Counted from the first letter of the stretch, positions 1 through 10,424 are shown. The stretch: DNA of 64,000 nucleotides from Emiliania huxleyi CCMP1516 (GCF_000372725.1 NW_005195584.1:260246-324245), one strand, 5' to 3'. Notes: generated from the letters alone by a model not told the origin. Numbers and translations: made by a program.

Positions 1-839
1 CGCTGCCGATCCCAGCCGCGACGCCAGCAGCTTCCTCTGCTCTCCAATGCGCCGAGAAGCGACGCGGCGGTGCTCGGCTCGCCATGCACGATGACGGATC
101 CGCTGGGTGCTCGTCGGCCGGTCCGGTGGCACCCTATTCGCGCGTCACCTGCCGGCGTCCCGACGACAGCCTCGCGCCGCCGCTGATGGAGGGGCGGTCG
201 GCGCCGCTGCCGCCGCGCCGCCGGTGGGAGAGGCACTGGTGGTGGCCTGGGCGGCCCTCCGCCGCCGCTCGGCGCGCCCGGGCAGCGGTGGCAGCCTGCG
301 CCGCCACCGCTTCGAGAGGGCGCCCCCCGCTTCGAGCGGGCGCCCCCGCTTCCAGCGGGCGCCCGGGACGGGTTCCCCGCTTCGAGCGGGGAGATGCGGC
401 CTGGGATTCGCTTTCTGAAATGTCTGCCTCCAAAGGGGAAACGCCCAACCTGATCTCAGAATCACTCGCGCGCGCAGCCTGCGGGCCCTCGACCAGCCGC
501 GCCCCCCAGAAGCAGAACGACGCGACGCCCCGCGGCTCGCGCGAACGCGCCCCCGCAGCGGCACGGCGCACGCAGAGCGGGTGTGCGGATGGTCTCCACG
601 AGAGCACAACTTAGGCAGACGGCATCAATTAGTGGCTCTTTGTTGTGGCAAGAAGATGTAAAGAAAACGCTCACCTCGCTCTCACCTCTGACACGCGCGC
701 ACCGTGCACCGTCCTCCCTTTGTGCTGACCAGACAACACTACGTACCAGCGCGCTAGGATGTGCGGGAGCCCAATGCACGAGGGCCTCGCGATACACGTA
801 CCTCGCTCAGGTGTTCCGGTCGGGAGGACTCGGTCTCGC
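1..839. other. No gene recognised; GC-rich spacer
   Basis: I see no convincing coding sequence here. Long open frames on both strands reflect the very high GC content and show no domain. Between about 308 and 400 there is an imperfect short tandem motif built on CTTCGAGCGGGCGCC, which looks like local minisatellite expansion. The far left edge could be the end of a gene lying outside the window, but nothing supports that. Confidence 0.5.
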
Positions 840-1763
840 TTACTTCCAGTGCTGGGCGCTGATGCGCTTGGTGCCCCACTGCGCCGCAGCCGGCTCGGCA
901 GGCGCCGGGGCGTCGGCCGGCTCCTCGTCGAGGGCGGGGCGGGAGGGCATGCACTTCGGCGCGGCGGGCAGGAGGTTCGAGAAGGCCTTGGATAGCTTCT
1001 GGATCAGCGTCGGCTTCTCCTCCTCCTCCTCGGGAGCGACCGCGGGCGCCTCCTCCACCGCCGTCTCGGGCGCCGCCTCCGGAGCAGCCTCAGGCGCAGC
1101 CTCCTCGGCCACAGGCTCCGGAGAAGGCTCCGGAGCCGCCTCAGCCGGCACCTCCTCGTTCAGCGCCTCCTCTGCCGCCGCCTCCTCGACCTGCGGCTCC
1201 TCGATCACCGGGGTGGAGTCCTTGCGCGGCGAAAAGACCGCGGCAATCACACCAAAGATGGACTCCTCGGGGCGCAGAGTGGGGACCGCATCGGCAGCCG
1301 CGGCCGCCGCGGCCGCCGCCGCCTCCTCTGGCGCCTCCACGTCAATCAGCGCGCGTACTATTGGCGCCTCCACCGCCTCGACCGGCGCGTCGGCCTCCGC
1401 CGCCTCGGTCTTGGCAGCCTCAACAGAGGGCTCAGACTTGCGGCCCGACACGTACTCAACCAACTTGTCCACCAAGGAGGGCGCCTTGGTCGGCTCGGCC
1501 GGCGGCTGCTCCTCGGCCGCCTCGACAGGCGCCGCCCCGGCCTCAGCGACCGAACCCTCCTCCTTGTGCTCCTCTGCCGCCGCCGCCTCCGCCTCGGGCT
1601 CCACGTCCGAGCGTGCGGCCGCCGCGTCGGCGGCGGGCGTCTCGGTGGGCGCGACGTCGGGCGTGGTGTCGACAGCGGTGGTGTCGGCGGGAATGCTGGT
1701 CGGCTCTGGCTGCGGGACCGGCTCGGCGGTGTTGTCGTACGTCTTTGAGCTGCAGCCACCCAT
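840..1763 (-). CDS. Acidic Ala/Glu-rich protein with N-terminal acylation signal
   Basis: Hypothetical protein of 307 residues, single exon. The ATG at 1763 is preferred over longer upstream frames because it gives the N-terminus MGGCSSK: a glycine after Met is the substrate of N-myristoyltransferase and the following cysteine is a typical palmitoylation position, so membrane attachment is predicted. The rest is dominated by Ala, Glu, Pro and Val, with an alanine run and a block of EAAPEAAPE repeats near residues 225-260; it is probably disordered. Three short hydrophobic or amphipathic patches recur (LVDKLVEYVSGRKS, SIFGVIAAVFSPRKD, LIQKLSKAFSNLLP) at roughly regular spacing, which suggests an internal three-fold repeat of a membrane- or partner-binding helix. 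I do not recognise a family. Overlapping plus-strand frames are shadows of its biased composition. Confidence 0.65.
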   Translation of the reverse strand: MGGCSSKTYDNTAEPVPQPEPTSIPADTTAVDTTPDVAPTETPAADAAAARSDVEPEAEAAAAEEHKEEGSVAEAGAAPVEAAEEQPPAEPTKAPSLVDKLVEYVSGRKSEPSVEAAKTEAAEADAPVEAVEAPIVRALIDVEAPEEAAAAAAAAAADAVPTLRPEESIFGVIAAVFSPRKDSTPVIEEPQVEEAAAEEALNEEVPAEAAPEPSPEPVAEEAAPEAAPEAAPETAVEEAPAVAPEEEEEKPTLIQKLSKAFSNLLPAAPKCMPSRPALDEEPADAPAPAEPAAAQWGTKRISAQHWK

Positions 1764-2017
1764 GCTTTTCGCGGTTGCTTTGTCTGGTCGGCTGACTACC
1801 TTTCGCGCCGTACGTCCTTGGCCACGTGCGTTCGAACAAAGTTTCAGTTTTGAAATGTTGTTTCTTTTCTTGTTGTTGGTGAATGTCTCTGAGGACTGAG
1901 CGAAATGAAAAAATACGCAAAGGCTGCTCGACAGGGCGGCTTGCATTGTGGCGAGCGAGCGAGCGAACGCGGTCGGTCGCCGTTACTCCAACTTTGCTTT
2001 ATCGATCGAACTCCGGT

Positions 2018-2036
2018 CGGTTATATCTTATAACCG
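2018..2036. promoter_or_regulatory. AT-rich palindrome upstream of the acidic protein gene
   Basis: CGGTTATATCTTATAACCG is a perfect 8-bp inverted repeat with a 3-nt spacer, lying 255 bp upstream of the start at 1763 in strongly GC-rich DNA. It could be a TATA-like or factor-binding site; there is no functional evidence. Confidence 0.25.
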
Positions 2037-2437
2037 GGCGGAAGTTTGGTCGGGGGTATGCGTATGGCGCTCGAAAAGACAAGCGAACGAGAAGTGCATA
2101 TTTTTTTCATTCGCAGGCGACTGTATTCTTGATTGACTAGCGTGTCGGGCGGGGCCGTCGGGAGGGGCGAGCGTGTGTCCGGCGAGGCGCCCATACCTCA
2201 CCCGTACCTTTGCCGAGGTAGCGCGCGGTGTCCTATACCTCCACCTTAGGTAAGTGGCCCATGTCTGTACCCCTTTACTGTACCTCTACCTAAAAGTGTG
2301 CCGGCCAGCGCCCACACCGCTCACCGGCACCGGGGGTAGGGTCAGAGGGACTGCACCCAAGGTGTTGAGGTGAGCTCCTTATGAAGTGTGGATTCTTTTG
2401 TATTATCTTCGGGTAAGGTATTGCATGGGGGATCGTG

Positions 2438-2601
2438 CGTATTCTCGTATCACTAGCTCCGAGTAGAGGGGGCGCCGCCGCAGCTAGGGGAAACCCAAAG
2501 CGCAGACCAACCCTCGGAGAGTATTCTCGTATCATTCGCTCCGAGTAGAGGGTGCGTTCTGCTGCTAGGGGAAACCCGGAGCGCGGTGCTATCCCTCGGA
2601 G
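2438..2601 (+). repeat. Tandem pair of hairpin elements (copies A and B)
   Basis: Two 82-bp units in tandem. Each has a leader GTATTCTCGTATCA followed by a 63-nt element (2457-2519 and 2539-2601) that begins CTCCGAGTAGAGGG and ends CCCTCGGAG. The ends pair with a bulged GTAGA on the 5' side, and the interior holds GGGGAAACCC, a stem closed by a GAAA (GNRA-type) tetraloop. The paired ends are conserved while the middle varies. A third copy lies at 3017-3078 and a 5' remnant starts at 58999. It may be a miniature inverted-repeat element or a structured RNA; I cannot tell which. Confidence 0.6.
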
Positions 2602-2682
2602 ACCCGTGTTATGGCCCTGCGACCGCGCACCCCCCAGGGCTAGGGCTCTCTTGCCCGCAACCCGATGCCAATCATCTGGCCA

Positions 2683-2775
2683 ACTGGGTGCGCTTCTTAG
2701 CTCCCCGGTCCTGGGCGTGCGGTTAATGTATAATGACTGCACTCCACAAGTGCTCCAAGTGCTCCGGCATCGAGC
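2683..2775 (+). repeat. Dispersed repeat, copy 1 (TGCTCCAAG family)
   Basis: This stretch resembles the reverse complement of 62161-62268 over about 90 bp. The shared order is TGGGTGCGCTT, CTTAGCTCCCCGG, TGTGCGGTT or GCGTGCGGTT, ATGACTGCACTCC and then repeated AAGTGCTCC. The AAGTGCTCC heptad-like motif recurs alone at 3133-3165. It is an interspersed element of unknown class. Confidence 0.55.
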
Positions 2776-3016
2776 AGAAAAGGCGAGACGGTGGCAGGCG
2801 CAGGGCCGCGGCCGACGTGCGACGAAGAGACATCAGAAGCGACTGCAGAGGCAGTCTGGCAACCCCCGGAAAGCGAGCAAGAGACCGAGTCAAACTGATA
2901 ATTGAGGGCTCGCCCTGACGGGCGGAGGACGGGGAGCCCTGGGGCGAGTCGCATATTTAGGCGTTAGCCGTGTACGTGCGAGGCGTATGGTGTTGTGTGC
3001 CCGTTACCGCCGTTAG

Positions 3017-3078
3017 CTCCGAGTAGAGGGGGCGTTCTGCAGTGAAGGGGAAACCGTACACGGAACTAACCCTCGGAG
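3017..3078 (+). repeat. Hairpin element copy C
   Basis: Third copy of the CTCCGAGTAGAGGG ... CCCTCGGAG element, 62 nt. The outer pairing and the GGGGAAACC core are kept, while the intervening bases differ from copies A and B. Copies B and C also share the downstream tail ACCCGTGTT. Confidence 0.55.
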
Positions 3079-3866
3079 ACCCGTGTTTACAATTACGGCC
3101 CGCTCCCCGCCGCACACCACGGCCCCCCGTTTAGCTCCAAGTGCTCCAAAAGTGCTCCAAGTGCTCGAGAGGCCGAAAAGGTGAGCGCGCTAAGGCCGCG
3201 TGTCGTGTACGTATAAGGTGTCCTTGGGCCAGCTCGTGAGCAGCATTACGTGTATTCAGACGGGACCGATCTACACGCTGCCTACATCGTCTCAGCACAC
3301 ACCGGACAACACTAAGGGACGTCCGAAATTCGCACAATGGCTAGTCCCACGCCCGCCACATGACGCCCACTGCAGCCGCGTTGGTCGGCGCGCGCCGACG
3401 CCGACCATATCACCACCGACCGACGGCTCGCCTATCGGCTCTCCAATCTCGTCGCCGGCGGCAGGCCCGCATGGCGCGCTGCTCGATGGCAGCCTGCTCA
3501 GTACGCCTTGGACAGTGACTTCTGCCTCGCTGCTCATACTGCAGCCGCCTCCGGGGCCGGCGCCGGCCGCCACGCTTCGCCAGTGCTGTCTACGCCTGCG
3601 ACACGCGTGGCGGCTCGCCGCCCGCGTCGCCCGCGGCGGGCCCGCATGGCGCGCCGCTCGTCGGGAGCGTTCCCAGCAGGCTGTGCAGGGCAGTCTGCCT
3701 CACACAGGGCGCCGCCACCGCTGCGCGGGGCCGCCACCGGCGCTGCTGCCGTGAACAATGCCGCCGTGTACGTCACCATCGCCTCTCTTCGTCGCCGATC
3801 TCGCCGATGCTGCTCGCCGCTCGCCGCCGCCCTGCCTTGCCCTGCCCTGCCCTCGCACAAACAACC

Positions 3867-3867
<1 letters not shown>

Positions 3868-3906
<39 letters not shown>
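3868..3906 (+). repeat. CA dinucleotide microsatellite
   Basis: Uninterrupted ACAC run of roughly 36 bp in a C-rich, gene-poor stretch. Confidence 0.9.
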
Positions 3907-3907
<1 letters not shown>

Positions 3908-5078
3908 CACACCCTGCCCCCACCTCGAGCGCCCCGCGCCCTCCCGCCCCACGCCCTGCGCCTCACGCCTCGCGTCCCACGCACGCCCCGCGCCCCGCGC
4001 CCACACGCCCCTCACCTCGCGCCTCACGCCTCCCTCCCCACCCTCTCAGGCATTTATCCTCCCTGCTGCTCGCCGACTCCTCCTCCCCCCGCATGACCGA
4101 CGACTACCCGTCCTTCGGCGACTCCTCCCTCCTCGGCGCCAACGCCTACTACCCGTTCGGCCCGGGGAGGGGCTGGAGCGCAGCCATTCCAACGGCTGGA
4201 GAGTTTCTGAACGGCCGTGCATGCGCCTGCATGCCCCTTACTAAGAATGTCCCTCGCTCCTGCTCCTCTCTCGGAAGACGCGCGCCGGCCTGGGGGACTC
4301 GCTTGCGATCCCGCTCCAGCCAGAGGCCGCGTGAGGCGTGTGGGACGGAGGGTGCACGCTGGGGCTCGGCCCCAAGAGCGCTGGCCTCGCGTCTCGAGGG
4401 GAGGGTGGCTCGTAACTGAGGTCCGCCTGCGGAGACAGTCGTCCTCCCCTCCCTCCGACGTCCTCTACGAGGGGGGGACTCCGAACGGCCGAGCATGCCC
4501 TCGCATGCCGGACAACTAGGTAGGTCGTAGACCTCCCCCCCTCTCCGAGGGCAGAGGCTGCCGCCTCTCGGATACTCGGCCATTCCAACGGCCAGGCCGC
4601 TCGCTTAAGGCTGATTGGCTAGACTAGCGGCCTACCTCCAATGGGGCTGTCTGGGAACGCGTGGATCCGGCCCGCCCCCCGGCGGGTTACGGTTTAGCGC
4701 TGACAGTCAGCCCCATGGCCTGGGGCGTGGGGCAGGTCTGGATCCCACGGGGGATGACATAGACATCCTCCTGCCTAAGAGGCTCGTAGTCGTACCGGCA
4801 CGCGCCGGGGGAGGTGGTGGTTGCTCCGCCGCCGGACCGGGCGGGGCCCCCTCCACCACCCTCGCCCAGGGATCTACAATGCTGTCTTAAGGTCCGACAG
4901 GTTCGGCACCGGGCACCGCCTCGGTATACAAAATTCGCCTGCGGGCGGACCCTCACATATCACAGATCACACACCGGCCGTGTGCTATGCCGTGTGACTT
5001 TGTGTAGACCGGGACTTAACGGGACCGCATAACGTTAACAACGAGAAGTAGTGCGCGTCGAGCGAACGAGGGCTTCTG
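3907..5078. other. No assured gene; possible truncated N-terminus at 4094
   Basis: The plus strand has an ATG at 4094 followed by a non-repetitive peptide beginning MTDDYPSFGDSSLLG and continuing to about 4163, where the reading frame becomes low-quality. It reads like the start of a real protein cut off by later sequence, but I do not recognise it. From 4170 to 4590 the motif AACGGCCG.GCATG recurs. On the minus strand a 4687-4956 frame has clustered cysteines (CRTCRTLRQHC) but no family. Confidence 0.25.
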
Positions 5079-5645
5079 CTAGAAGAGGCCCAGGAATTTC
5101 TGCCGAGCAGGCTCGGGCGCAGCAGGGTCGAAGCCGTCCACGAACTTTTCCAGGCCGGACGCAGACTTGTAGATCTTGCCCTTGTCCTTGAGATTTTCGT
5201 ACCGTCCGCGCTTGAGGACGACCATACTGCCGTCGTTGCCCATGACAGCCGTGGAGCTCGAAAACGGGCCAAAGCCACCAGGAAGCCCGTTGGCGAGCGT
5301 CTTTTCTCTGACCAGCTCCTCATTAATCGCGGCGTTGGCGGCACTCCGCTGCCGCAGCTCCCGAATGAGGTCAGACTCGGGCTCAATCTCCTTCGCCGGG
5401 CTGGATTCGACCACGCGCCGCGAACCTGGAGCGGTCGTACTCGTTCCAGCGCTGCCGCCCTGCTCCGCACAGGCGCCCAGCGCCGTGCGCCTGACACACG
5501 GCCTGCTGTCGAACATCACCGGAGGGTTGAGCTCCTCGCCAAGCTGCGCAGCGTAACTTGGAGGAAGCTGCTTCAGGCTACTGCAGGCGAGGAGGCAGCA
5601 CAGCGCAGAGCGGTGGTAAACATAAAAGGGACGGTTAAACGACAT
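5079..5645 (-). CDS. Unknown protein with hydrophobic N-terminus
   Basis: An ATG at 5645 opens a 188-residue frame. The first 30 residues contain a short hydrophobic segment (ALCCLLACSS) that could be a signal or organelle-targeting sequence. A basic RRTALGACAE patch follows, which recalls plastid transit sequences of secondary algae but is weak evidence. The C-terminal third looks structured: residues 115-180 include GLPGGFGPFSSSTAVMGND, then KRGRYENLKDKGKIYK and GLEKFVDGF. I do not recognise the family. A GT donor-like CAG|GTGAGC on the minus strand near 5697 suggests that a 5' exon could lie upstream, so the start is uncertain. The gene is downstream of the TPR gene on the same strand. Confidence 0.5.
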   Translation of the reverse strand: MSFNRPFYVYHRSALCCLLACSSLKQLPPSYAAQLGEELNPPVMFDSRPCVRRTALGACAEQGGSAGTSTTAPGSRRVVESSPAKEIEPESDLIRELRQRSAANAAINEELVREKTLANGLPGGFGPFSSSTAVMGNDGSMVVLKRGRYENLKDKGKIYKSASGLEKFVDGFDPAAPEPARQKFLGLF

Positions 5646-6037
5646 GGCCCGGATCGCGTGCGCCAGGCCCCGCGCGCAGAGGGCGGCTCTCTGAGCTCAC
5701 CTGACACAGTACGCTGGCCACGCCGGTTTCTTCTTCATGAACCGCGAGGAGCCAACACTGCGAATTGTGCTCGGCTCGATCCTCGAAGAAGAAAACGCAC
5801 TCAGAACGTGCAAAGATGAGGGTACGTGAGGACTCACTACGAGCATAATTACGCTGGACACACGTTTGACAAAGGAGTGCTGGCTCCACTTTAAGACTTT
5901 AAGGATGTGGAGGACTGCAGGGCGGCCCAATCCAAGCTCGAAGAGAAAGAGCAGCCAGGGTGCCGTGCCCAAGAAATAAATAAATAAAACAAGCCAGGCG
6001 GTGCCCGGTGCCAACATCGTACGACCTCGTCTGCGCC

Positions 6038-6826
6038 CTACTCCACGGCTTCGAGCGCGCCGTCGGGGCGCAGACGGAGCAGCACGGCGAACAGCCTCCG
6101 CAGCAGCGAGACGAGGGCGGCGGCGGCCCACCACAGTGCGCGCAGCGGCCCCGTCACGGGCAGCGCCAGTGTCTCCACCAGCTGCCCGCGGCGCGCTCTC
6201 CGCTCCGCCGCCTCATCCGCGGCCTTAACGTTGGAGGAGGGCTGGATGATGCCTGAGTAGAGCTCGCGCTCGCGCGACCGTTCGGCGCGCGCCATCTCGC
6301 GCAGCCGCGACTGCTCGGCGCGCACGCTCGCGCTGCCGCCTCCCGCCCGCTCCGCCTCCTCGAGCGCCTCCTGCGCGGCACGTGTGTCGCCCCGCGCGCG
6401 GAGCAGCTGCGCGCGCCGGAAGTGCGCCTTGGCGTGGTTCGGCTCGGCCTTGAGCACCTCGCCAATCAGCTCCTCGCACCGGTCCAGCGGATCGCGCGGC
6501 TCCTCTTCGCCCTCCACCTGCACCGGCGCGACGTCCAGCCCCGCCTCGCGCATTTGCAGCACGCACGCGACGTAGTTGAGCTTGACGGGCGTCTGCACGG
6601 CGTACGCGGCGGCCTTGTGCTTCTCCATCAGGTCGTACATCTGCATCGGGTCGAAGGCGCAGTGGTAGAGCGCGCGCTCGTACCGGCGCAGCGCGATCTG
6701 CCACTCGCCAGCCTTGAAGTGCTCGTTGCCGCGGTCCTTGTGCTCCGCCGCGGTCGCGAGCCGCTCCTCAAAGACGTAGCCGCGCTCGTCCGTCTCCCAC
6801 GCCTCGGCGTCGGCTGTGGATGCCAT
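6038..6826 (-). CDS. Tail-anchored TPR co-chaperone-like protein
   Basis: A 262-residue protein beginning MASTADAEAW. Three tetratricopeptide repeats occupy about residues 25-165. The first contains KDRGNEHFKAGEW and the third KAHFRRAQLLRARGD. The pattern K..GN in repeat 1, LN in repeat 2 and K..FRR in repeat 3 matches the two-carboxylate-clamp residues that bind the EEVD tails of HSP90/HSP70 in immunophilin-type TPR proteins. The second repeat is preceded by an insert of about 20 residues. A Glu/Arg-rich helix follows, and the C-terminus has one hydrophobic segment (LWWAAAALVSLLRRLFAVLL), consistent with a tail anchor, as in FKBP8-like proteins but without a peptidyl-prolyl isomerase domain. 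Family assignment is good; partner and membrane are inference. Confidence 0.75.
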   Translation of the reverse strand: MASTADAEAWETDERGYVFEERLATAAEHKDRGNEHFKAGEWQIALRRYERALYHCAFDPMQMYDLMEKHKAAAYAVQTPVKLNYVACVLQMREAGLDVAPVQVEGEEEPRDPLDRCEELIGEVLKAEPNHAKAHFRRAQLLRARGDTRAAQEALEEAERAGGGSASVRAEQSRLREMARAERSRERELYSGIIQPSSNVKAADEAAERRARRGQLVETLALPVTGPLRALWWAAAALVSLLRRLFAVLLRLRPDGALEAVE

Positions 6827-6923
6827 CGTGTGGGGCAAAAGGCGCGCTACCGTGACTTGACGACTGGGACCGCGGAAGGCCTGAAAAGGCCGGCCAGGGC
6901 TGTTGAAAGAAACGAGCCGGCTC

Positions 6924-7084
6924 TAGGCTCAGACGGCGAGTTCGCGCTGCGCTAGGCTCAGACGGCGAGTTCGCGCTGCGCTAGGCTCAGACGGCGAGTT
7001 CGCGCTGCGCTAGGCTCAGACGGCGAGTTCGCGCTGCGCTAGGCTCGCAGATGGCGAGTGCGCTGCGATAGATCTGCGCTGCGA
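6924..7084 (+). repeat. 29-bp tandem repeat
   Basis: Four nearly perfect copies of a 29-bp unit (GGCTCAGACGGCGAGTTCGC and GCTGCGCTA), followed by one decayed copy carrying an ATGGCGAGTGCGCTGCGAT variant. It lies between the divergent TPR gene (start 6826) and the frameshifted gene at 7172. Confidence 0.9.
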
Positions 7085-7171
7085 TGAAAAGACCCCATTA
7101 TAGGAGCCGATAACTCAAGGGAGGACGCGCGGCGTTTTCTTCTTGCGTCCAACTCCGGCAGTTGGTCCAGC

Positions 7172-7648
7172 ATGGCAGCCTCGAGCGACCTGCAGGCTTC
7201 AGATTCGGAATCTGCAGGAAAAGATCGACTTCCAGCACGGAGTCGGAGAGATCAAAAAGCGCGACAAGCACATTCGCGATCTCCGCGACGGCGGCCTCGT
7301 CGCCGACCTCGAGCGCCTCGAGCGGTCGATCTGCCGGCTCTCTCTGCAGATGGAGCACATGCAGCTCGTCATCAAGAACCCGGAGTGGTCGTTTCACACG
7401 TTTGCGATGCCGGAGTCGACCGCCTCCTCGGCGCACACCATCTTTGTCCGCCCGCCCAGCGGGAACAGGATCGAGGTCACAAGGGGAAGCTGCCGGGCGA
7501 CCTCTTCACGGTCATGCTCAAGGACGAGGAGGGCTCTGGCGAGGGCTCTGGCGAGGGCTCTGGCGAGGGCTCTGGCGAGGGCTCTGGCGAGCCAGCGCGC
7601 GAGTCGGGTTTCGAACTGGAGGCCAGTCGACTGCCGTCGGGCTCTTGA
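7172..7648 (+). pseudogene. Coiled-coil protein gene with two frame changes
   Basis: Coding character is split over two frames. The ATG at 7172 starts one frame (MAASSDLQ). Sensible protein then continues in a second frame from about 7197 to 7485, with heptad-like LQIRNLQEKIDF, a KKRDKHIRDLRDGG stretch and LERLERSICRLSLQMEHM, predicted coiled coil, then NPEWSFHTFAMPE. At about 7485 the sense returns to the first frame (KLPGDLFTVMLKDEE), followed by five in-frame GEGS repeats encoded by a 12-bp tandem repeat at 7534-7594, and a stop at 7648. One extra and one missing base would reconcile the frames, so this is either a recent pseudogene, sequence error, or a gene with tiny introns. The family is unknown. 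Confidence 0.45.
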
Positions 7649-8040
7649 GCGGCTGCGCCACTGGCAGATGGCAAAACTGTCTCTCTCTTTGTATCTTCCA
7701 TACTGCATTTATCAGAAGACGCGGGCTGCTACTCCTGCAGGCATGCTGTCACGTCTGTTAAATTGCCGCCCCCCAAAATTAGCAGAAGTCACAGTGGCGC
7801 CGCATCATTTCTTTTGTGTGTGTGTGGGGGGGGGGGGTCTCCTTCCAGCCAGGCAGTGCCCAAAAGGAAAAGTCCAGACGCGGGCTGTCGAGGGGAACGT
7901 CCCCCGCTCCCCCCGCAAGGCGATTACTGGCACCCCCTGGCGATCAACTGGTTAATCGTCTTCCAGTTACGATCAGCTATTCCGAGTCACCCCAAGCAGA
8001 CGCGGCGAAAGGCGAACGGAAAAGAAAAAAAAGGCTGAAA

Positions 8041-8155
8041 AAGAAAGAAAGAAAACAGACGGCGCAAGGGAGGGATGGGAGGACGACACGCCGCCACCAC
8101 ACAGGGATTTTAAGGAGAAGGGTGTGATGCGCTAGCCGTCGCCCACCCTTGGGCG
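8041..8155 (+). repeat. Dispersed repeat R1, copy a (truncated)
   Basis: Member of a four-copy family in this window (others at 17204-17438, 40948-41172 and 49133-49384). Shared landmarks in order are AAAGAAAGAAAACAGAC, AGGGAGGGATGGGAGGACG, ACGCCGCCACCACACAGGG, ATTTTAAGGAGA and GTCGCCCACCCT. This copy stops there; the other three continue with GTTGCAGCGAGAATCG-type sequence (or its complement). No coding potential; probably a non-autonomous mobile element. Confidence 0.75.
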
Positions 8156-8277
8156 TGTGCACCATTTCTTTTTGTGACGGAGGGGATTCGTGCCCCGAGC
8201 CGCAGCAAGCCGCCAGGCGATCCGGGCGCTTCCCACTCCAGTCGCCCTCCTCCAAGGCCCATCCAAACCGCTCAGCG

Positions 8278-8892
8278 ATGGGCAAGAAGGCCGTCCTCGT
8301 CTTTGACGAGAAGGCGCGCAAGGAGTTCATCACCGGCTTTCACAAGCGCAAGGTGGAGCGCCGGCAAAAGGCGCGGCAGCGCATCGCGGAGGAGGTGCGG
8401 CAGGAGAAGATACAGGAGCGCAAGGAGAAGCGCGAGCAGCTGAAGGGCCTGCGCGGCATCGGACTGGGCGAGGCGCTCGGCGAGCCGGCGGCCGCCGCGT
8501 CCAGCGGCGCGAAGTCTCGCGCTCCCGCCGCCGCAGCAGCACCACCACCCGCCGCGCCGCTCGACGAGGTGGCTTACGACTTCCAAGGCATGACGGCCAC
8601 CACCGTGGTCGAGTCGCTCGAGCCGGAGCCGGAGCCAGAGCCGCGGCCGCGCGGCCGTCCCGCCGAGCAACGAGGCACGAGCGCGCCGCGGCCCAAGGAG
8701 AAGAAGTTCAACCTCGACCAGCCGTTGGCGACCGCCATCCCCGGCTACAAAAGCAAGCTGGCCGCTGGCGCGAGGCGCAAGAAGAAGGAAGGCAAGGCGA
8801 AGCGTCGCGGGCCTGTTGGGAAGAAGGAGAAGGCGAAAAATCGCGCCGCCGGAAGAGCGGCGAGGCGAAGCGAGACGCGGGGCGGCAGATGA
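8278..8892 (+). CDS. Nol12/Rrp17-family ribosome biogenesis protein
   Basis: A 204-residue basic protein. The ATG at 8278 is chosen because family homology begins immediately: VLVFDEKARKEFITGFHKRK followed by an R/K/E-rich helix to about residue 65. This is the conserved N-terminal block of the Nop25 (Nol12 in animals, Rrp17 in yeast) family, an RNA-binding nucleolar factor linked in those organisms to pre-rRNA processing and 5'-end trimming. The middle (residues 75-130) is Ala/Pro-rich and variable. A short motif DEVAYDFQGMTATTVV follows, and the C-terminus is a Lys/Arg-rich nuclear or nucleolar localisation-type tail. Length is close to that of the human protein. It is intronless as read. 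Function in this alga is inferred from the family. Confidence 0.85.
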   Translation: MGKKAVLVFDEKARKEFITGFHKRKVERRQKARQRIAEEVRQEKIQERKEKREQLKGLRGIGLGEALGEPAAAASSGAKSRAPAAAAAPPPAAPLDEVAYDFQGMTATTVVESLEPEPEPEPRPRGRPAEQRGTSAPRPKEKKFNLDQPLATAIPGYKSKLAAGARRKKKEGKAKRRGPVGKKEKAKNRAAGRAARRSETRGGR

Positions 8893-10398
8893 CATTATAT
8901 TGTGTGTGAGTTGAGTGTGGCGGGACGGCCAGGAGCCAATGAGCAATGTGTCGAGTTGTGATGCAATGATCGTTCGCTAACGCACGGATACATAAGGGGC
9001 TCGGTCGATGGCCGGATCGACTGCCGCGCTTATTTTTACTCGCGAAAAACACACGAAAATCTGCTCTCGAAACGCCCGCGCGGTGGCGCGCGCCGCGCGT
9101 CCCCCGCCCGCCGCCGCCCGCGAGTCCGACGCGCCGCCGCGAGACTCAGTCTCAGAGACACGTACGTACTTCCTACGAACCTCTGGGCCGGCGCGGGGGC
9201 CCCGGCCCACACCGTGCGCCGCGCCGCAGTGCGGAAACGGGGCTCCGGCGCTCAGAGTCGCTCAGAGCACCAACTTCCCGAATGATTACGGTTGATTAGA
9301 GGGCAGATTTGGAGAGATCTCGAGGAGTACACACAGATAGACCCTCCAATCATGAGAAACCTCCAACCTGATCGGTCGTACTGACCGCCGACAGATCACT
9401 GCAGACAGCAGACAGGCCGACGTCTGCACGCGGCCGGCCGGGCGAGAGGCTTGACACGATCCGACCCTGCGATCCTGACGCTGCTGCTCTAGCTATCAGC
9501 CATGCACTGCTGACTGCTGCCACATGTGCGACCTGTGCTGGCCCACTTGGCGGCCTTCCCGGTCAGTGGTGAGGCGCAGTTCAGAGCTGTCGATGGCGCG
9601 ATGCCGCACTGGTCCCACATTGGTGACACGATACCACCAAGTTTGCCGGTCCAAGAGAGAGGCACCGGCGCTGTCCTGAGAAGTGCGTGGTCCCTTTTGA
9701 CTGCCCATGCGCGCGAGGCTGTGTAGGCATAGCCTCGAGAGTGCCAGCAGCCAATCCGAGGTGACGCGCATTGCGTCAGAAGCGTGCACACGATGGAAGG
9801 ACACCTTCCTACTGGCCGTACGATCAGGTCGTCACTGAATGCTTGATACTAAGGCCGCGAGCTATGCAGGTGATCAATTGTGCATCATGGCACGGTCAGC
9901 AGCGCCGACAGGCTGTCGCAAGGCGTGATAGCATGGCCGCAAGTACGCCGAATTCCCATGAAAACAAGCAAAAAATCCGCAAAAAAAGAAAAAAAGCGCG
10001 AAAAAATCGGCGCCTGCGGCGGGCTGGGGGACCCCATCTCCCCCCCGCATGGACACCCTCTGGGGCCCCCGCGCCGGCCCAGAGCTACGAACCGTACTAC
10101 GTGTACACCCGCGGGCGGCCCGCGCGGAAGCGCCCTGACCACCGCGGAAGCACACCCGAGAGAGTAGAGTATTGTAAGTAGTATATAGAGCGCGGCGTGC
10201 CCCACAACTCGCTCAACCCTCAACGACAGGCTCCGACAGCGGACAGGTGGAACGCCGCCGCGCTGCGCGCAGGGCCGACCGCGGGGCGCTTGCGGCTTGG
10301 GGGCGGCACGAGCTGTATAGCCGGCTGTCGTTAAGAGCGCCGTGCCGCCGGGGCCTAGGCCAGAGGTAGGGCGGGCCGCCGAGAGAGGTTGATGGAGC
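8893..10398. other. No gene recognised
   Basis: About 1.5 kb without a convincing coding sequence. It includes an AT-rich island near 9955-10005 with several A-tracts, directly followed by G- and C-runs (10017-10050), and a short promoter-like ATATAGAG at 10184. Open frames here are short and compositionally biased. Confidence 0.5.
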
Positions 10399-10424
10399 TC
10401 ATGATCCTCGCACGGCCTGCACGG

